22,761 nucleotides of DNA from Candidatus Aenigmatarchaeota archaeon (GTDB lineage Archaea; Aenigmatarchaeota; Aenigmatarchaeia; QMZS01): NCBI GenBank assembly GCA_021163805.1, contig JAGGTL010000032.1:1-22761 (forward strand). The letters are read 5' to 3'. How positions within the stretch are numbered: the first letter of the stretch is position 1; each line of letters opens with the position of its first letter. A program made the translations under genes and the position numbers. Shown piece after piece: positions 6,805-15,102 of the stretch. The notes beneath the pieces were generated by a model. That model was not told the DNA's origin. It made no database searches and saw nothing but the letters and a program-made list of their open reading frames with translations.

Positions 6805-7425
6805 ATGGTTTTTGAATATTCTTACACAAATTATGTAAAACATCCTCGAACAAAAAAATTATTCAGAAGCATTATGATAATTAGTCTATTTTTCATTGTT
6901 CTTTGTATAATTCTCATAATATTGGCGAAATTATATTTGCCTTCCCATCTGCTATCGGGTATTGATATTTCCGGGTTTCTGAGTTATGGTTATCTGGGAC
7001 TCTTTATAATTACTTTATTGGGTGGAACATTTTTTCCCGTTGGAAGTCCAGCTGTAGTTGCAACGGCGGGGGCAATAGGAATGCCAAAATTGCCCGTTAT
7101 ACTTATATCGGCACTTGGATATACAATAGGAGTATGTATTAATTATTTTTTAGCCTACGAATTTGGCATTCATTACGTTCAAAGAAAAATGGAAAAAGAA
7201 GTGTTTGAAGATCTTTCGGAATGGTGGAATAAATATGGGATTATTCTCATCGTTTTATTTGCATTATTTCCCATTCTTCCGTTCAATCTTCTGGCTCTGC
7301 TCTGCGGTTTATTCAGGTTCAATCTATTTTATTTTATTCTAATTAATTTTGCTTCCAATCTTCTAAATTCTTACATATTTGTTTATCTTGGCTCTTCCAT
7401 TGCGGCCTTGATCGGTTTGTTTTAG
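6805..7425 (+). CDS. VTT/DedA-family (SNARE-associated) membrane protein
   Basis: A 206-residue integral membrane protein. After a cytoplasmic N-terminus and one helix (about 22-43), it shows the VTT/DedA hallmarks: GGTFFPVGSPAVVATAGAIG at about residues 73-92, which would form the re-entrant loop, and the second loop LFALFPILPFNLLALLCGLF followed by the final helices. Family members include DedA/YqaA transporters and lipid scramblases of the VMP41/TMEM41 type; recent work links several bacterial members to undecaprenyl-phosphate recycling. In an archaeon a role in moving dolichyl-type lipid carriers is conceivable but inferred. It stands alone on the plus strand between minus-strand genes, with an 8-bp spacer to the convergent downstream gene. 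Confidence 0.8.
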   Translation: MVFEYSYTNYVKHPRTKKLFRSIMIISLFFIVLCIILIILAKLYLPSHLLSGIDISGFLSYGYLGLFIITLLGGTFFPVGSPAVVATAGAIGMPKLPVILISALGYTIGVCINYFLAYEFGIHYVQRKMEKEVFEDLSEWWNKYGIILIVLFALFPILPFNLLALLCGLFRFNLFYFILINFASNLLNSYIFVYLGSSIAALIGLF

Positions 7426-7433
7426 TTTTTTAA

Positions 7434-8876
7434 TTATTTCAGTTTTTTAAGCAAATTTTCTATCTCTTGGATTTTCTTCTCTATTTGTTCAACTACCTCT
7501 TCATTTCTTTGTTTTTCGGTTTTCTTAACTTCTTCATAACTTTCTGTCATAAAGTTCAAGATGTCTTCATTTGTTTTTAATTCAATAACTTCATTTGTTT
7601 TGGCATTTACGAAGGCTTGATATGCAATTCCCGCCGAATCAAAAGGAATAACGACAACTTTCCAATACAAGGTATTATTTTTGAAAAAAGGCAAAGGCTC
7701 TGCGAGTTTAAACCTGCTCCAATCAACTATTGGATTGTTTTGCCTTACAAAATCTGTTGCCTTTACAGGTCCGGTTAAAGTCATTCCCGGAAGTTCAAGC
7801 AATTCAATTTTTCCTGTCCTCGCATCAATAATAAAGATTTTAAATATGCCGTGACTTGCGCCATAAGGTTCTGTTGAGATAAACCATTTTAATCCCTCTT
7901 TTGTATCTAACAGAAAAGGTTGCCTGTTGAAATTTATATCCTGAATTTCAGTCTGATCCTTATGTATGAAAAAATAGTTTATTAAACCATTTTTAAATGC
8001 ATACGATTCTACATACAATCTCGCCAAATTTTCTGGGAAAATTCTGTTTCCTTCAAGTATTTTATTTTTTAAAGCCTGTTCTGGGTTCAGGAAGTTAATT
8101 TTTCCCGCCGAATCAACAATAAACAAACCTTCAAATTCCGGAAGAGCGTACAACAAACCATAATAAAGTTTATATTTGTATCCAATTGCTGGAACAACTG
8201 TATAGATTTCGCCATTCTTATAAATATAATAAACATCATCGAAATCTACAAAATATTTTTCTTTGTATAAATTCCAATATAAGTTATCAAAAATCTGCAT
8301 TTCCTGTCCAATCTGCAAATCCTTCTCTATTATTTTGGAATTTTTCTCCTGTTTTGTCGCGTCAACAATAACAATTCCCTTATTCTTGATTAAAAATTTT
8401 AATAAATCTCCGTCCGGAATCAAAGGAAATACCCATGACAAAGAATTATTTATATTTACGATATTTTCTGGACCAAGTTTATACTGGGCAAGCTGCAGAG
8501 AATCCTTTGCATATCGGTAAGCAACACTCATCGGCATCAATCTTAAATTTTTTGTTGATTCTGGAAGGGTTTGTATGTCATGGAATTTTAAAGTTTTTGG
8601 CAATTCTAAAAAAACTATAATATTTGAGAAAAATGACGCAAAGAGCAGCAAAAAGAAAAGTAAGATTACGGAAGTCGATTTAAAGATATTTATTGTCAGT
8701 TCTTTATTTTTCATTTTTCTCCTGCTGAAAAAGAAATAAATAACCGCCCAAATCAAAACAACTTCTATAATTGCCGGATTTTTATAAAAGTAAATAGCAA
8801 CTGGATGGAACCATGGTCGGAAAAAATAGATAATTAATATTGCAAAGAGACAAAGTAGGATTTTTTTAATATTCAT
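7434..8876 (-). CDS. Membrane-anchored hypothetical protein with large extracytoplasmic domain
   Basis: A 480-residue protein with no family that I can name. Three hydrophobic helices lie at about 4-19, 35-50 and 67-90. About 350 residues of mixed strand/helix sequence follow and are probably outside the membrane. This part contains repeated short units that read like PepSY-type beta hairpins: INFLNPEQAL, FIIDARTGKIELLELPG and AYQAFVNAKTNEVIEL. The last about 40 residues are a charged coiled coil (VEQIEKKIQEIENLLKKLK). There is no peptidase, glycosyltransferase or nucleotide-binding motif. The next minus-strand gene upstream starts as an AglD-like membrane protein 90 bp away, so envelope biogenesis is a reasonable guess but not demonstrated. 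The ATG at 8876 directly precedes the first membrane helix. Confidence 0.6.
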   Translation of the reverse strand: MNIKKILLCLFAILIIYFFRPWFHPVAIYFYKNPAIIEVVLIWAVIYFFFSRRKMKNKELTINIFKSTSVILLFFLLLFASFFSNIIVFLELPKTLKFHDIQTLPESTKNLRLMPMSVAYRYAKDSLQLAQYKLGPENIVNINNSLSWVFPLIPDGDLLKFLIKNKGIVIVDATKQEKNSKIIEKDLQIGQEMQIFDNLYWNLYKEKYFVDFDDVYYIYKNGEIYTVVPAIGYKYKLYYGLLYALPEFEGLFIVDSAGKINFLNPEQALKNKILEGNRIFPENLARLYVESYAFKNGLINYFFIHKDQTEIQDINFNRQPFLLDTKEGLKWFISTEPYGASHGIFKIFIIDARTGKIELLELPGMTLTGPVKATDFVRQNNPIVDWSRFKLAEPLPFFKNNTLYWKVVVIPFDSAGIAYQAFVNAKTNEVIELKTNEDILNFMTESYEEVKKTEKQRNEEVVEQIEKKIQEIENLLKKLK

Positions 8877-8966
8877 ATATCTATATCGGTTTTAATTAAA
8901 TAAAGGAAGAATCAGAATGCCCGAAGGATATTGCTATAATCAAGACGTTTCTTCAAAACTGAATCA

Positions 8967-9932
8967 TCAAACAGTGTGTTGTCTAATTTCTTTATTGAGA
9001 AAATAAAGAACCATCAGTCCAATAATTACAACAATCCAGAAACTGATAAATCTGTCCAATAAAATAAGAGATGAAGAGATATGAGACGGAATTCCAAGAA
9101 CCAGAAGAGAGGAAATTGTTCCTCCTTCCACCAGACCGAGACCTCCTGGAAGCCAAGGGACAGAAGAAAATAAGATCAAAAGAACCCAGACGGCCAGAAC
9201 AATGGTGAATGAAACTTGAAAATTAATAGCCAGAAAAACAAAATATATTCTCAGAAATTCCAGAAATCTGCAAAAAAAAGAGATTGAAAAAATTTTCAAA
9301 AATAATTTCTTATTACACAAATATCTAAAACTTGAACTGAAAACTTTAGTCGATATTTTCGCATTTGTTTTAAAGAATCTTAAAAGATATTTCTCGATAA
9401 ATCTCTCAATTTTGTTTTTATCGGACAGGATTCTAAATACAAAGAAAAAACCGCCAAAACATATAATAAACAATATAATTCCAATATATAAAAATCCAAT
9501 TGAAATAAGTTTGGTGGCAGATAAAAAAATAATTAAAATCAGCAAAAGAGAATAAAAAGAAATTAACTCGCTTGTTATTTCTATAATCACTGAAGCCGTT
9601 GCTTTTGTCATTGGTATGTCATTTTTTGTAAGATAATACAACTTTACAGGTTCTCCTCCCGCTTTGACTATTGGAGTTAACTGATTAACGGCCATTCCAG
9701 AAATCAAAATTTTAAACAATTTTTTATATTTTACATCATATTTTTGTGCGGATAAAATTGTTTTCAGTCTCGCAACATATAAAAAAATTATAAAAAATTG
9801 AATTAATAAAGCAATAAAAAAATAATTTAAATTGGAATTCAACAAAATATTAATAACCTGCATCCCGCCAAAATAGAAAATTACTCCAAAAAACAAAAAA
9901 ATTCCCAAGATAACTCCAATTATTCTTTTCAT
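8967..9932 (-). CDS. AglD/UPF0104-type polytopic membrane protein (LPG synthase TM-domain family)
   Basis: A 321-residue protein of the UPF0104 / lysylphosphatidylglycerol synthase TM-region family, seven or eight membrane helices throughout. The family signatures are visible: NQLTPIVKAGGEPVKLYYL in the first third and PWLPGGLGLVEGG near the end, the conserved P-x-x-G-G-x-G-x-x-E. Bacterial relatives flip or synthesise aminoacyl-lipids; archaeal relatives include the non-catalytic part of AglD, involved in S-layer glycosylation. No glycosyltransferase domain is attached here. A GTG at 9941 is in frame, but the ATG at 9932 is preceded, at six-base spacing, by AGGTG, a plausible ribosome-binding site, and is chosen. 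A link to the glycosylated surface protein at the window end is inference. Confidence 0.82.
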   Translation of the reverse strand: MKRIIGVILGIFLFFGVIFYFGGMQVINILLNSNLNYFFIALLIQFFIIFLYVARLKTILSAQKYDVKYKKLFKILISGMAVNQLTPIVKAGGEPVKLYYLTKNDIPMTKATASVIIEITSELISFYSLLLILIIFLSATKLISIGFLYIGIILFIICFGGFFFVFRILSDKNKIERFIEKYLLRFFKTNAKISTKVFSSSFRYLCNKKLFLKIFSISFFCRFLEFLRIYFVFLAINFQVSFTIVLAVWVLLILFSSVPWLPGGLGLVEGGTISSLLVLGIPSHISSSLILLDRFISFWIVVIIGLMVLYFLNKEIRQHTV

Positions 9933-9941
9933 TAAAAACAC

Positions 9942-10172
9942 CTATATTTATTTGTTTTTTAAATCTTAAATCGCATTTCTCCGTTTGGCATTATCGGATT
10001 GTTCTTTCTATATTCATAAACCTTATTGCGATAAGTAAGTTGCGGAACAAGGATGCAGAAAATATTCTTAAAGAAGGGGATAATTCAAAATGCAAAATTA
10101 AAAATAACGCAGGGTATATTCACATTTCTGATTTCCAAATAAAATAAAAGGTTTTTGGAATATCGATATAAG
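9942..10172. other. Intergenic region, no gene recognised
   Basis: This 231-bp spacer follows the EF-2 stop and precedes the AglD-like gene on the minus strand. A minus-strand frame open for about 45 codons ends in MPNGEMRFKI but has no start codon at a sensible place. There is no clear hairpin, tRNA or guide-RNA motif. The promoter of the membrane-protein gene should lie in its last 40 bases. Confidence 0.35.
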
Positions 10173-12326
10173 TTACTCCAATCCTTTCCTTTTTTTAATC
10201 TTCGAAATAACCTGTTCCTGAAGTGAAACCGGTAATTTTTCAAACACGACATTGATCAAAGAGTAGAATCCCTTTCCCCTTGTTGCCGATTTCAAAGCTC
10301 CTTCAAATCCAAACATCTCGGAAACTGGTATTTTTGCTTTTATTATGGCCGTTCCCAATTCTGTTTCAACATTCAGAACCTGTCCTCTTCTGTTCTGGAT
10401 TTCGTTCATGGCTTCACCCACCAACTCCTCTGGAACATCAATTCTTATTATCTGCAAAGGTTCAAGAATTCTCGGATTTGACTGCAATATTGCTTCTTTT
10501 ATTGCAGTTCTTACTGCCGGAATTACCTGAGCCGGACCTCTGTGTATTGCATCTTCATGTAATTCGGCATCTACAATTTTAACTTTTATCTTTGAGCAGG
10601 GTTCTCTTGCCAAAGGACCTTCATCGCAAACATCCTTGAATGCCTGTTTTAATAATTCAAAGGTTTCATTTAAATATTGAATTCCTTTCGTTGCATTTAT
10701 AAGAATATTTTTATTATACACATAAAGAATCTTTTTTGCCTCTTCTCTTGGCAATCCGCATTTCACAAAAGATTCTATAACCTCTCCCTTTATCTTATTT
10801 AATTTTTCTTCCTGTATTTTTCCGGAAACCAGACATTCATAAACAGATTCTTCAAGAGGCTCTACAATGAGATAAAACTTATTGTGTTTATTTGGACTTT
10901 TGCCTTCTACTTCTTTGGGAGTTGTGGATTCGACTGTCTCCCTATATACAACAATGGGAGTAGAACTTCTTATTTCTATCCCCTTCTCTTTAAGCACATT
11001 TTCAACTTTTGCATCAATATGCAATTCTCCAAGACCGGAAACGAGATATTCTCCAGTTTCTTCATTTATTTTTACTTCCAGACTCGGGTCTTCTTTATTG
11101 ACCTGTTTCAGAAATTCGATTAACTTCGGCAAATCTTTTATATTTTTTGGTTCTATTGATTTAGTCACCACCGGTTCAAAGATATGCTTAATACCTTCAA
11201 AAGGAGTTATAATACATTCGGGATCGCAAATTGTTTCTCCGGAGAAAGAATCAGGTATGCCGACAATGCCCACGATATTTCCGCACAAAGCTTCATCAAT
11301 TTTGATTCTTTTAGGCCCTCTATATATTGAAACCTGCTGAACTCTCTGTTTCTTGTGTTGGCCAACAAGATAAACTTCTTCTCCCTCTTTTAAAGTACCC
11401 GAGAATATTCTGGCTGTTGCAACCAAACCGGCATGAGGATCTGGAATAACTTTTGTAATTATGGCGGCTAATTTTGAGTTCGGGTCGCAGTTTGTCATAC
11501 CTTTCCCGATTTCGCTATCTTCCTCTCCCGGCCAGATCTTTTTAATTCTGTATTTTTGTGCTCTCAAAGGATTTGGCAAATGTTTAATAACGCTCTCCAA
11601 AACAACCCTATGAAGAGGTGCTTTTTTTGCCAGTTCTTTTTCTTTATTACCATTGGTGAATTCAATAACATCTTTGAATGTTATTTTTGTTTTTTGCATA
11701 TAGGGAACGGATATCGCCCAGTTCTTATAGGCAGAACCAAATACAACGGAGCCGTTCATAACATTTACAAACCATTCTTCTCTGAATTCTGGTTCGGCAT
11801 ATTTTCCGATTAATTCATTTACTTCTTTTATATATCTTTCAAATCTTTTTTGCATTTCTTCCGGGGATATTTTCAGTTCTTTGATTAATCGATCGACCTT
11901 ATTTATAAAAAGAATTGGCTTTACTCTTTCCTTCAAAGCCTGTCTTAATACCGTTTCTGTTTGAGGCATTACACCTTCAACCGCGCAGATAACTACAACG
12001 GCTCCATCAACGGCTCTCATTGCTCTGGTTACATCTGCGCCAAAATCAACATGTCCTGGAGTATCAATAAGATTAATCAGATAATCCTTGTTTTCATAAT
12101 TATAAACAATAGATACATTGGCGGAATAAATAGTAATTCCCCTCTCCTGCTCTTGTTTATCAAAATCCGTAAAAAGTTGTTTCCCCGCGAGGTCTTCAGA
12201 AAGCATCCCCGCTCCAGATAACAAGTTGTCCGTCATGGTTGTTTTTCCATGGTCTATGTGAGCAACAATTCCAATATTTCTAATAGTTTCCCTATTTCTC
12301 ATCAATTTAACTACATCTTCTGCCAT
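10173..12326 (-). CDS. fusA: Translation elongation factor 2 (aEF-2)
   Basis: A 717-residue GTPase that translocates tRNA-mRNA on the archaeal ribosome. The G-domain motifs are intact: G1 AHIDHGKTT, G2 RGITIYS, G3 DTPGHVDFG and G4 NKVDRL. Domain II, III and V segments follow in normal order. The C-terminal LHEDAIHRGPAQVIPAVR holds the histidine that is modified to diphthamide, H595 here, so the modification site is retained. No diphthamide-synthesis gene is in the window. The protein is slightly shorter than typical aEF-2 (about 730). The start MAEDVVKLMRNRETIRNIGIVAHIDHG matches the family. It is divergent from eL42 across a 288-bp spacer. Confidence 0.98.
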   Translation of the reverse strand: MAEDVVKLMRNRETIRNIGIVAHIDHGKTTMTDNLLSGAGMLSEDLAGKQLFTDFDKQEQERGITIYSANVSIVYNYENKDYLINLIDTPGHVDFGADVTRAMRAVDGAVVVICAVEGVMPQTETVLRQALKERVKPILFINKVDRLIKELKISPEEMQKRFERYIKEVNELIGKYAEPEFREEWFVNVMNGSVVFGSAYKNWAISVPYMQKTKITFKDVIEFTNGNKEKELAKKAPLHRVVLESVIKHLPNPLRAQKYRIKKIWPGEEDSEIGKGMTNCDPNSKLAAIITKVIPDPHAGLVATARIFSGTLKEGEEVYLVGQHKKQRVQQVSIYRGPKRIKIDEALCGNIVGIVGIPDSFSGETICDPECIITPFEGIKHIFEPVVTKSIEPKNIKDLPKLIEFLKQVNKEDPSLEVKINEETGEYLVSGLGELHIDAKVENVLKEKGIEIRSSTPIVVYRETVESTTPKEVEGKSPNKHNKFYLIVEPLEESVYECLVSGKIQEEKLNKIKGEVIESFVKCGLPREEAKKILYVYNKNILINATKGIQYLNETFELLKQAFKDVCDEGPLAREPCSKIKVKIVDAELHEDAIHRGPAQVIPAVRTAIKEAILQSNPRILEPLQIIRIDVPEELVGEAMNEIQNRRGQVLNVETELGTAIIKAKIPVSEMFGFEGALKSATRGKGFYSLINVVFEKLPVSLQEQVISKIKKRKGLE

Positions 12327-12614
12327 AACATACGAAAATTTTAAATTATTAATCGGGAAATTGTATCCAGCTGTTTTTTTTCATATCCGCAATTTCTTGG
12401 TATAAAAACAAACTCTTTTTATTCTTTCCGGAAAAATCCTGAAATTGTACCTTTATTTTGAATTTTCTCTGCTATGGCAAAGAAAAGATTCTTCAAATCA
12501 GAAAAGAATAGAAAACCGTTTTTAATAATCTACGTGTTTAATCAATTTCTGCAAATATCTTCGTTCTGAATAAACTGCATATTGTCGTTATTTAATATTT
12601 AACTTCAGTAAATT
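12327..12614. promoter_or_regulatory. Divergent EF-2 / eL42 promoter region
   Basis: This 288-bp spacer separates two divergent translation genes. On the eL42 side, TTATTTAATATTTAAC at about 12585-12600 is a TATA-like element roughly 20 bp before the ATG, consistent with a leaderless or very short leader transcript. On the EF-2 side, AATAATTTAAAATTTT lies at about 12337-12352 on the minus strand. The middle contains a 31-codon ORF (12474-12569, plus) that I could not support as a gene. Nothing else is seen. Confidence 0.45.
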
Positions 12615-12893
12615 ATGAAAATTCCAAAGGAGCAAAAAAGATATTGCAAATATTGCAAAAAACACACCATTCAAAAACTAAAGAGAGTTAAGAATAAGCC
12701 GAGGAGAAAGCTCGCGGTTGGGCAGAGAAGACATCTAAGAAAACTTGCCGGGTATGGTTCTTTTCCGGCAAAAAAGCCGAAAGGAAGGGGAAAACCAACC
12801 ACAAAACTGGACTTCAGATATATCTGCAAAGAGTGCGGGAAACAAAACATTATTGGAAAAGGTTTTAGAATTAAGAAAGTGGAGTTTGTTTAG
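12615..12893 (+). CDS. rpl44e: Large-subunit ribosomal protein eL42 (L44e)
   Basis: A 92-residue basic ribosomal protein of the archaeal/eukaryotic L44e family, which lies near the ribosomal E site. It has two cysteine pairs forming the zinc ribbon: CKYC at residues 11-14 and CKEC at about 71-74. The conserved GSFPAKKPKGRGKPTTKLDFRY stretch lies between them, containing the GGQ-like lysine/proline loop. Length is normal. In many archaea L44e is followed by S27e in one operon; here the next gene is a convergent small unknown, so that linkage is lost. Confidence 0.97.
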   Translation: MKIPKEQKRYCKYCKKHTIQKLKRVKNKPRRKLAVGQRRHLRKLAGYGSFPAKKPKGRGKPTTKLDFRYICKECGKQNIIGKGFRIKKVEFV

Positions 12894-12922
12894 ATTATCT
12901 CAAAATTTTGCAATAAAGAAAA

Positions 12923-13186
12923 TTATTCTGAAAATTCCTCTCCCAACAGGGAATCACAAAATCTTAATTTATATTCCAATTCCTGTTTTATGTATTCTTC
13001 CAAATCAGAATTTTTCAATAATTTTCTAATTTCTCTTTTGTATGAATTTATTTTTCTCAATTCTTCTCTACTGTTTTTCTTGTTTAATCTCAGATAGGCC
13101 GCTGGAATTAGAACCTCAAAAAATAATTCTATTTTTTCTTCCGCAGAAATTTTAGATAATTTACCCCAAAATAAATCCCCAACCAT
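12923..13186 (-). CDS. Small helical hypothetical protein
   Basis: An 87-residue protein that I do not recognise. It seems wholly helical: a hydrophobic first part (IELFFEVLIPAAYLRLNKK), then charged helices (EELRKINSYKREIRKLL, LEEYIKQELEYKLRFCDSLL). There is no membrane segment, metal site or HTH motif. It ends 30 bp from the convergent eL42 stop and starts 143 bp after the ABCE1 stop on the same strand. A strong hairpin preceded by a TATA-like box lies directly upstream, so it may be expressed from its own transcript with a structured leader. The coding call rests on length, amino-acid composition and lack of any overlapping gene. Confidence 0.5.
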   Translation of the reverse strand: MVGDLFWGKLSKISAEEKIELFFEVLIPAAYLRLNKKNSREELRKINSYKREIRKLLKNSDLEEYIKQELEYKLRFCDSLLGEEFSE

Positions 13187-13189
13187 CTT

Positions 13190-13273
13190 CCAAAAGAAAT
13201 AAAAATATGGGGATTACTGCAACTTGACAAAAATTGTAATTGGATGATAAAATGCAGTAATCCAAATTCGCAT
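13190..13273 (-). ncRNA. Hairpin RNA element: structured leader or small RNA
   Basis: On the minus strand a perfect 11-bp stem, GGATTACTGCA (13263-13253) / TGCAGTAATCC (13221-13211), encloses a 31-nt loop. It is followed by a T-rich run (ATATTTTTATTTCTTTT, about 13206-13190). A TATA-like box (TTATAAATAC, 13300-13291) stands at the right distance for a transcript starting near 13270, just before the hairpin. This reads as either a short independent RNA with its own terminator or a structured 5' leader of the gene starting at 13186. It could alternatively end the ABCE1 transcript. No known riboswitch class is recognised. Confidence 0.4.
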
Positions 13274-13290
13274 AATATTATTTATCCTAA

Positions 13291-13300
13291 GTATTTATAA
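13291..13300 (-). promoter_or_regulatory. TATA-box candidate for the hairpin element
   Basis: TTATAAATAC on the minus strand, in an otherwise gene-free spacer after ABCE1. It lies about 25 bp before the predicted transcript start near 13270, which is the archaeal spacing. Support is sequence similarity and position only. Confidence 0.4.
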
Positions 13301-13329
13301 TTTTTGAATTTTATACGGCAAATGTCTAT

Positions 13330-14949
13330 TTATTTCAAACTCAAAAATTCTTTTCTCTTTTTCTGCTCCATATCCAATTGACTCCCTGCCTTATTTGCCT
13401 TAAATCTGCCCGTTTCTGGATCTCTTCTAAAAGTTATATTGAAATTCTTCAAAAAATTATTCAACGCATCATAAGTTCTGATTATTTCTGCATACCCAGA
13501 TTTCGCTGGCTTTCCTTTAAAAAATAAAATCCTGTTCGAAATTTGAGAAAGTAAATGCAAATCGTGATCAACAATTACAATGCTTGCCGGTTTGTTTTTG
13601 ATAATTCTGCCAAGAATTTTGACTAATTGCAATCTGTTTTCAATATCTAAAAATGCGGAGGGTTCGTCCAGAAGATACAGGTCGGCTTCCTTAGATAAAC
13701 ACAAAGCTATTGCGAGTGTCTGCAACTCTCCTCCAGATAAATCCACAACATTTTTCTTGTATAATGTTTCGAGATGCAGGGGATAAGCAATCTGCTCCTT
13801 AAATGCTCTCGATTTTGGGACGATCTCTTCGACAGTACCAGAAAAATCCGGATAAAGGTATTGCGGTTTATAAGAAATGGATGATTTGCAGGACACACTT
13901 CCTTTATCTGACTTTAGTTTGCCCGCAAGAATTTCCATAAATGTGGTCTTGCCAATCGAGTTTGGGCCTATAATCCCAAGAATTTCATTTTTATAAATTT
14001 CTCCGCCTCTGACTTTTAATTTAAAATCTCCCCTCTTTTTTTCCAGATTTGAGAAAGAAATCAGTTTTTCGAGTTTTAAATCTTCTTGCAAATTTATATC
14101 AAATTTTATTCTGTCTCCTCTGATCCGGACATTCTCCGCAGGTAAATATCCCGCAAGATAGGAATTTATTCCTCTGAGAGAAGGATACAAAGTAGAAACA
14201 ACGCCATATACTCCGGGAGAACCATACAACAAATAAACTTCGTCTGCAAGATAATCCAAAATTACGAGATCATGCTCAACAATTATTACTTCTTTATCTT
14301 TCAATCTGTCTTTTATCAAATTTGCCATCTTCAATCTGGAAACAACATCCAAATAAGACGAGGGTTCATCCAGAAGATACAGGTCCGCTTCTTTTGATAG
14401 GCAAAGACCTATATTTAATAGTTGCAATTCGCCTCCAGAATAATTCGGTTTTTTCTTTATGTTTAATTCTCTTATTATCGATTTATCTATTTTTTCTATA
14501 TCCACCGGTTTAAGTATCTGAGGTTTATAAGAAATTGTTTTTTCTTCACTTAAATAAACTCTTAAAAGTGTTGGAAAATTTTCCGATGCAATTTCTTTTT
14601 TCTTTGCCAGGATTTTTATTGCCGTTGATTTTCCTATTCCGTTCCTTCCAATCAGACCAATAATCACCTTTTTTTTTGGAATTGGCAGATTGTAGAGAGA
14701 GAATTTGTTTTCTCCATATCTATAAACCAAGTGTCCTATTTTTTCCGGGGTATTTACAATTTTTATTGCTCCAAAAGGACACCTATTTGCGCAAATTCCA
14801 CATCCCACACAAAGTTCTTCGTTTATCTTTGCCGTTTTTTCTATCGTTATGCATTTCTCTTTTAGTTTATTTCTTGGGCATACTTTTTCACACAAATTTC
14901 CGCATTTTTTGGGTTCGCATTTTTTCTCATCAATAACAGCCAGTCTCAT
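13330..14949 (-). CDS. rli1: Ribosome recycling / RNase L inhibitor ATPase ABCE1
   Basis: A 539-residue twin-ATPase that splits ribosomes after termination. The N-terminal Fe-S domain has cysteines C11, C16, C20, C24 for one cluster and C47, C50, C53, C57 (CVGCGICANRC) for the other. NBD1 has Walker A GRNGIGKST (about 101-109), signature YSGGE (169) and LLDEPSSYLD (191-200). NBD2 has GPNSIGKTT (about 327-335), signature LSGGE (403) and LLDEPSAFLD (425-434). The C-terminal FRRDPETGRFKANKAGS is family-typical. It is about 50 residues short of usual ABCE1: the helical stretch of NBD1 between Walker A and the signature, normally holding the W-x-x-I-x-x-F-R-G-S-E-L segment, is largely missing. It is last in a minus-strand run, 17 bp after a 42-residue membrane protein. 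Confidence 0.96.
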   Translation of the reverse strand: MRLAVIDEKKCEPKKCGNLCEKVCPRNKLKEKCITIEKTAKINEELCVGCGICANRCPFGAIKIVNTPEKIGHLVYRYGENKFSLYNLPIPKKKVIIGLIGRNGIGKSTAIKILAKKKEIASENFPTLLRVYLSEEKTISYKPQILKPVDIEKIDKSIIRELNIKKKPNYSGGELQLLNIGLCLSKEADLYLLDEPSSYLDVVSRLKMANLIKDRLKDKEVIIVEHDLVILDYLADEVYLLYGSPGVYGVVSTLYPSLRGINSYLAGYLPAENVRIRGDRIKFDINLQEDLKLEKLISFSNLEKKRGDFKLKVRGGEIYKNEILGIIGPNSIGKTTFMEILAGKLKSDKGSVSCKSSISYKPQYLYPDFSGTVEEIVPKSRAFKEQIAYPLHLETLYKKNVVDLSGGELQTLAIALCLSKEADLYLLDEPSAFLDIENRLQLVKILGRIIKNKPASIVIVDHDLHLLSQISNRILFFKGKPAKSGYAEIIRTYDALNNFLKNFNITFRRDPETGRFKANKAGSQLDMEQKKRKEFLSLK

Positions 14950-14966
14950 TCTCTAATTAACAATCC

Positions 14967-15095
14967 TCAGTGTGAAAATGCAATTAAAGATAAACCTTTT
15001 GTTGTTATTGCATACAATATAATAAAGGCAAGAATACATACAATTATAATAACTGCCCAGAAGACATTCTGGTGCAAGATTTCTTCTTCTCCCAT
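14967..15095 (-). CDS. 42-residue single-pass membrane mini-protein
   Basis: ATG at 15095, TGA at 14967-14969. It encodes a short acidic head (MGEEEILHQN), one hydrophobic helix at about residues 11-30 (VFWAVIIIVCILAFIILYAI) and a small tail (TTKGLSLIAFSH). It begins 7 bp after the TPR-gene stop and ends 17 bp before the ABCE1 start, so it fills the gap in the gene run. It is too short to assign. The topology is like a Sec61-beta/SecE-type tail or a small regulatory membrane peptide, but I see no family motif. The position between two tightly spaced genes and the clean membrane helix argue that it is real. Confidence 0.6.
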   Translation of the reverse strand: MGEEEILHQNVFWAVIIIVCILAFIILYAITTKGLSLIAFSH

Positions 15096-15102
15096 AACTA
15101 AA

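Noticed and set aside
9960..10095. Minus-strand open frame ending in MPNGEMRFKI after EF-2
   Set aside because: It reads protein-like but has no start codon near its beginning and no family resemblance; too weak to call a gene or pseudogene.
10280..12221. Several long plus-strand open frames opposite EF-2
   Set aside because: They are shadows of the EF-2 coding sequence, with no independent support such as motifs or start signals.
12474..12569. 31-codon plus-strand ORF (MAKKRFFKSEKNRKPF...) between EF-2 and eL42
   Set aside because: It has a lysine-rich start, but no clear promoter or ribosome-binding site, no recognisable motif, and a length easily reached by chance in AT-rich DNA.
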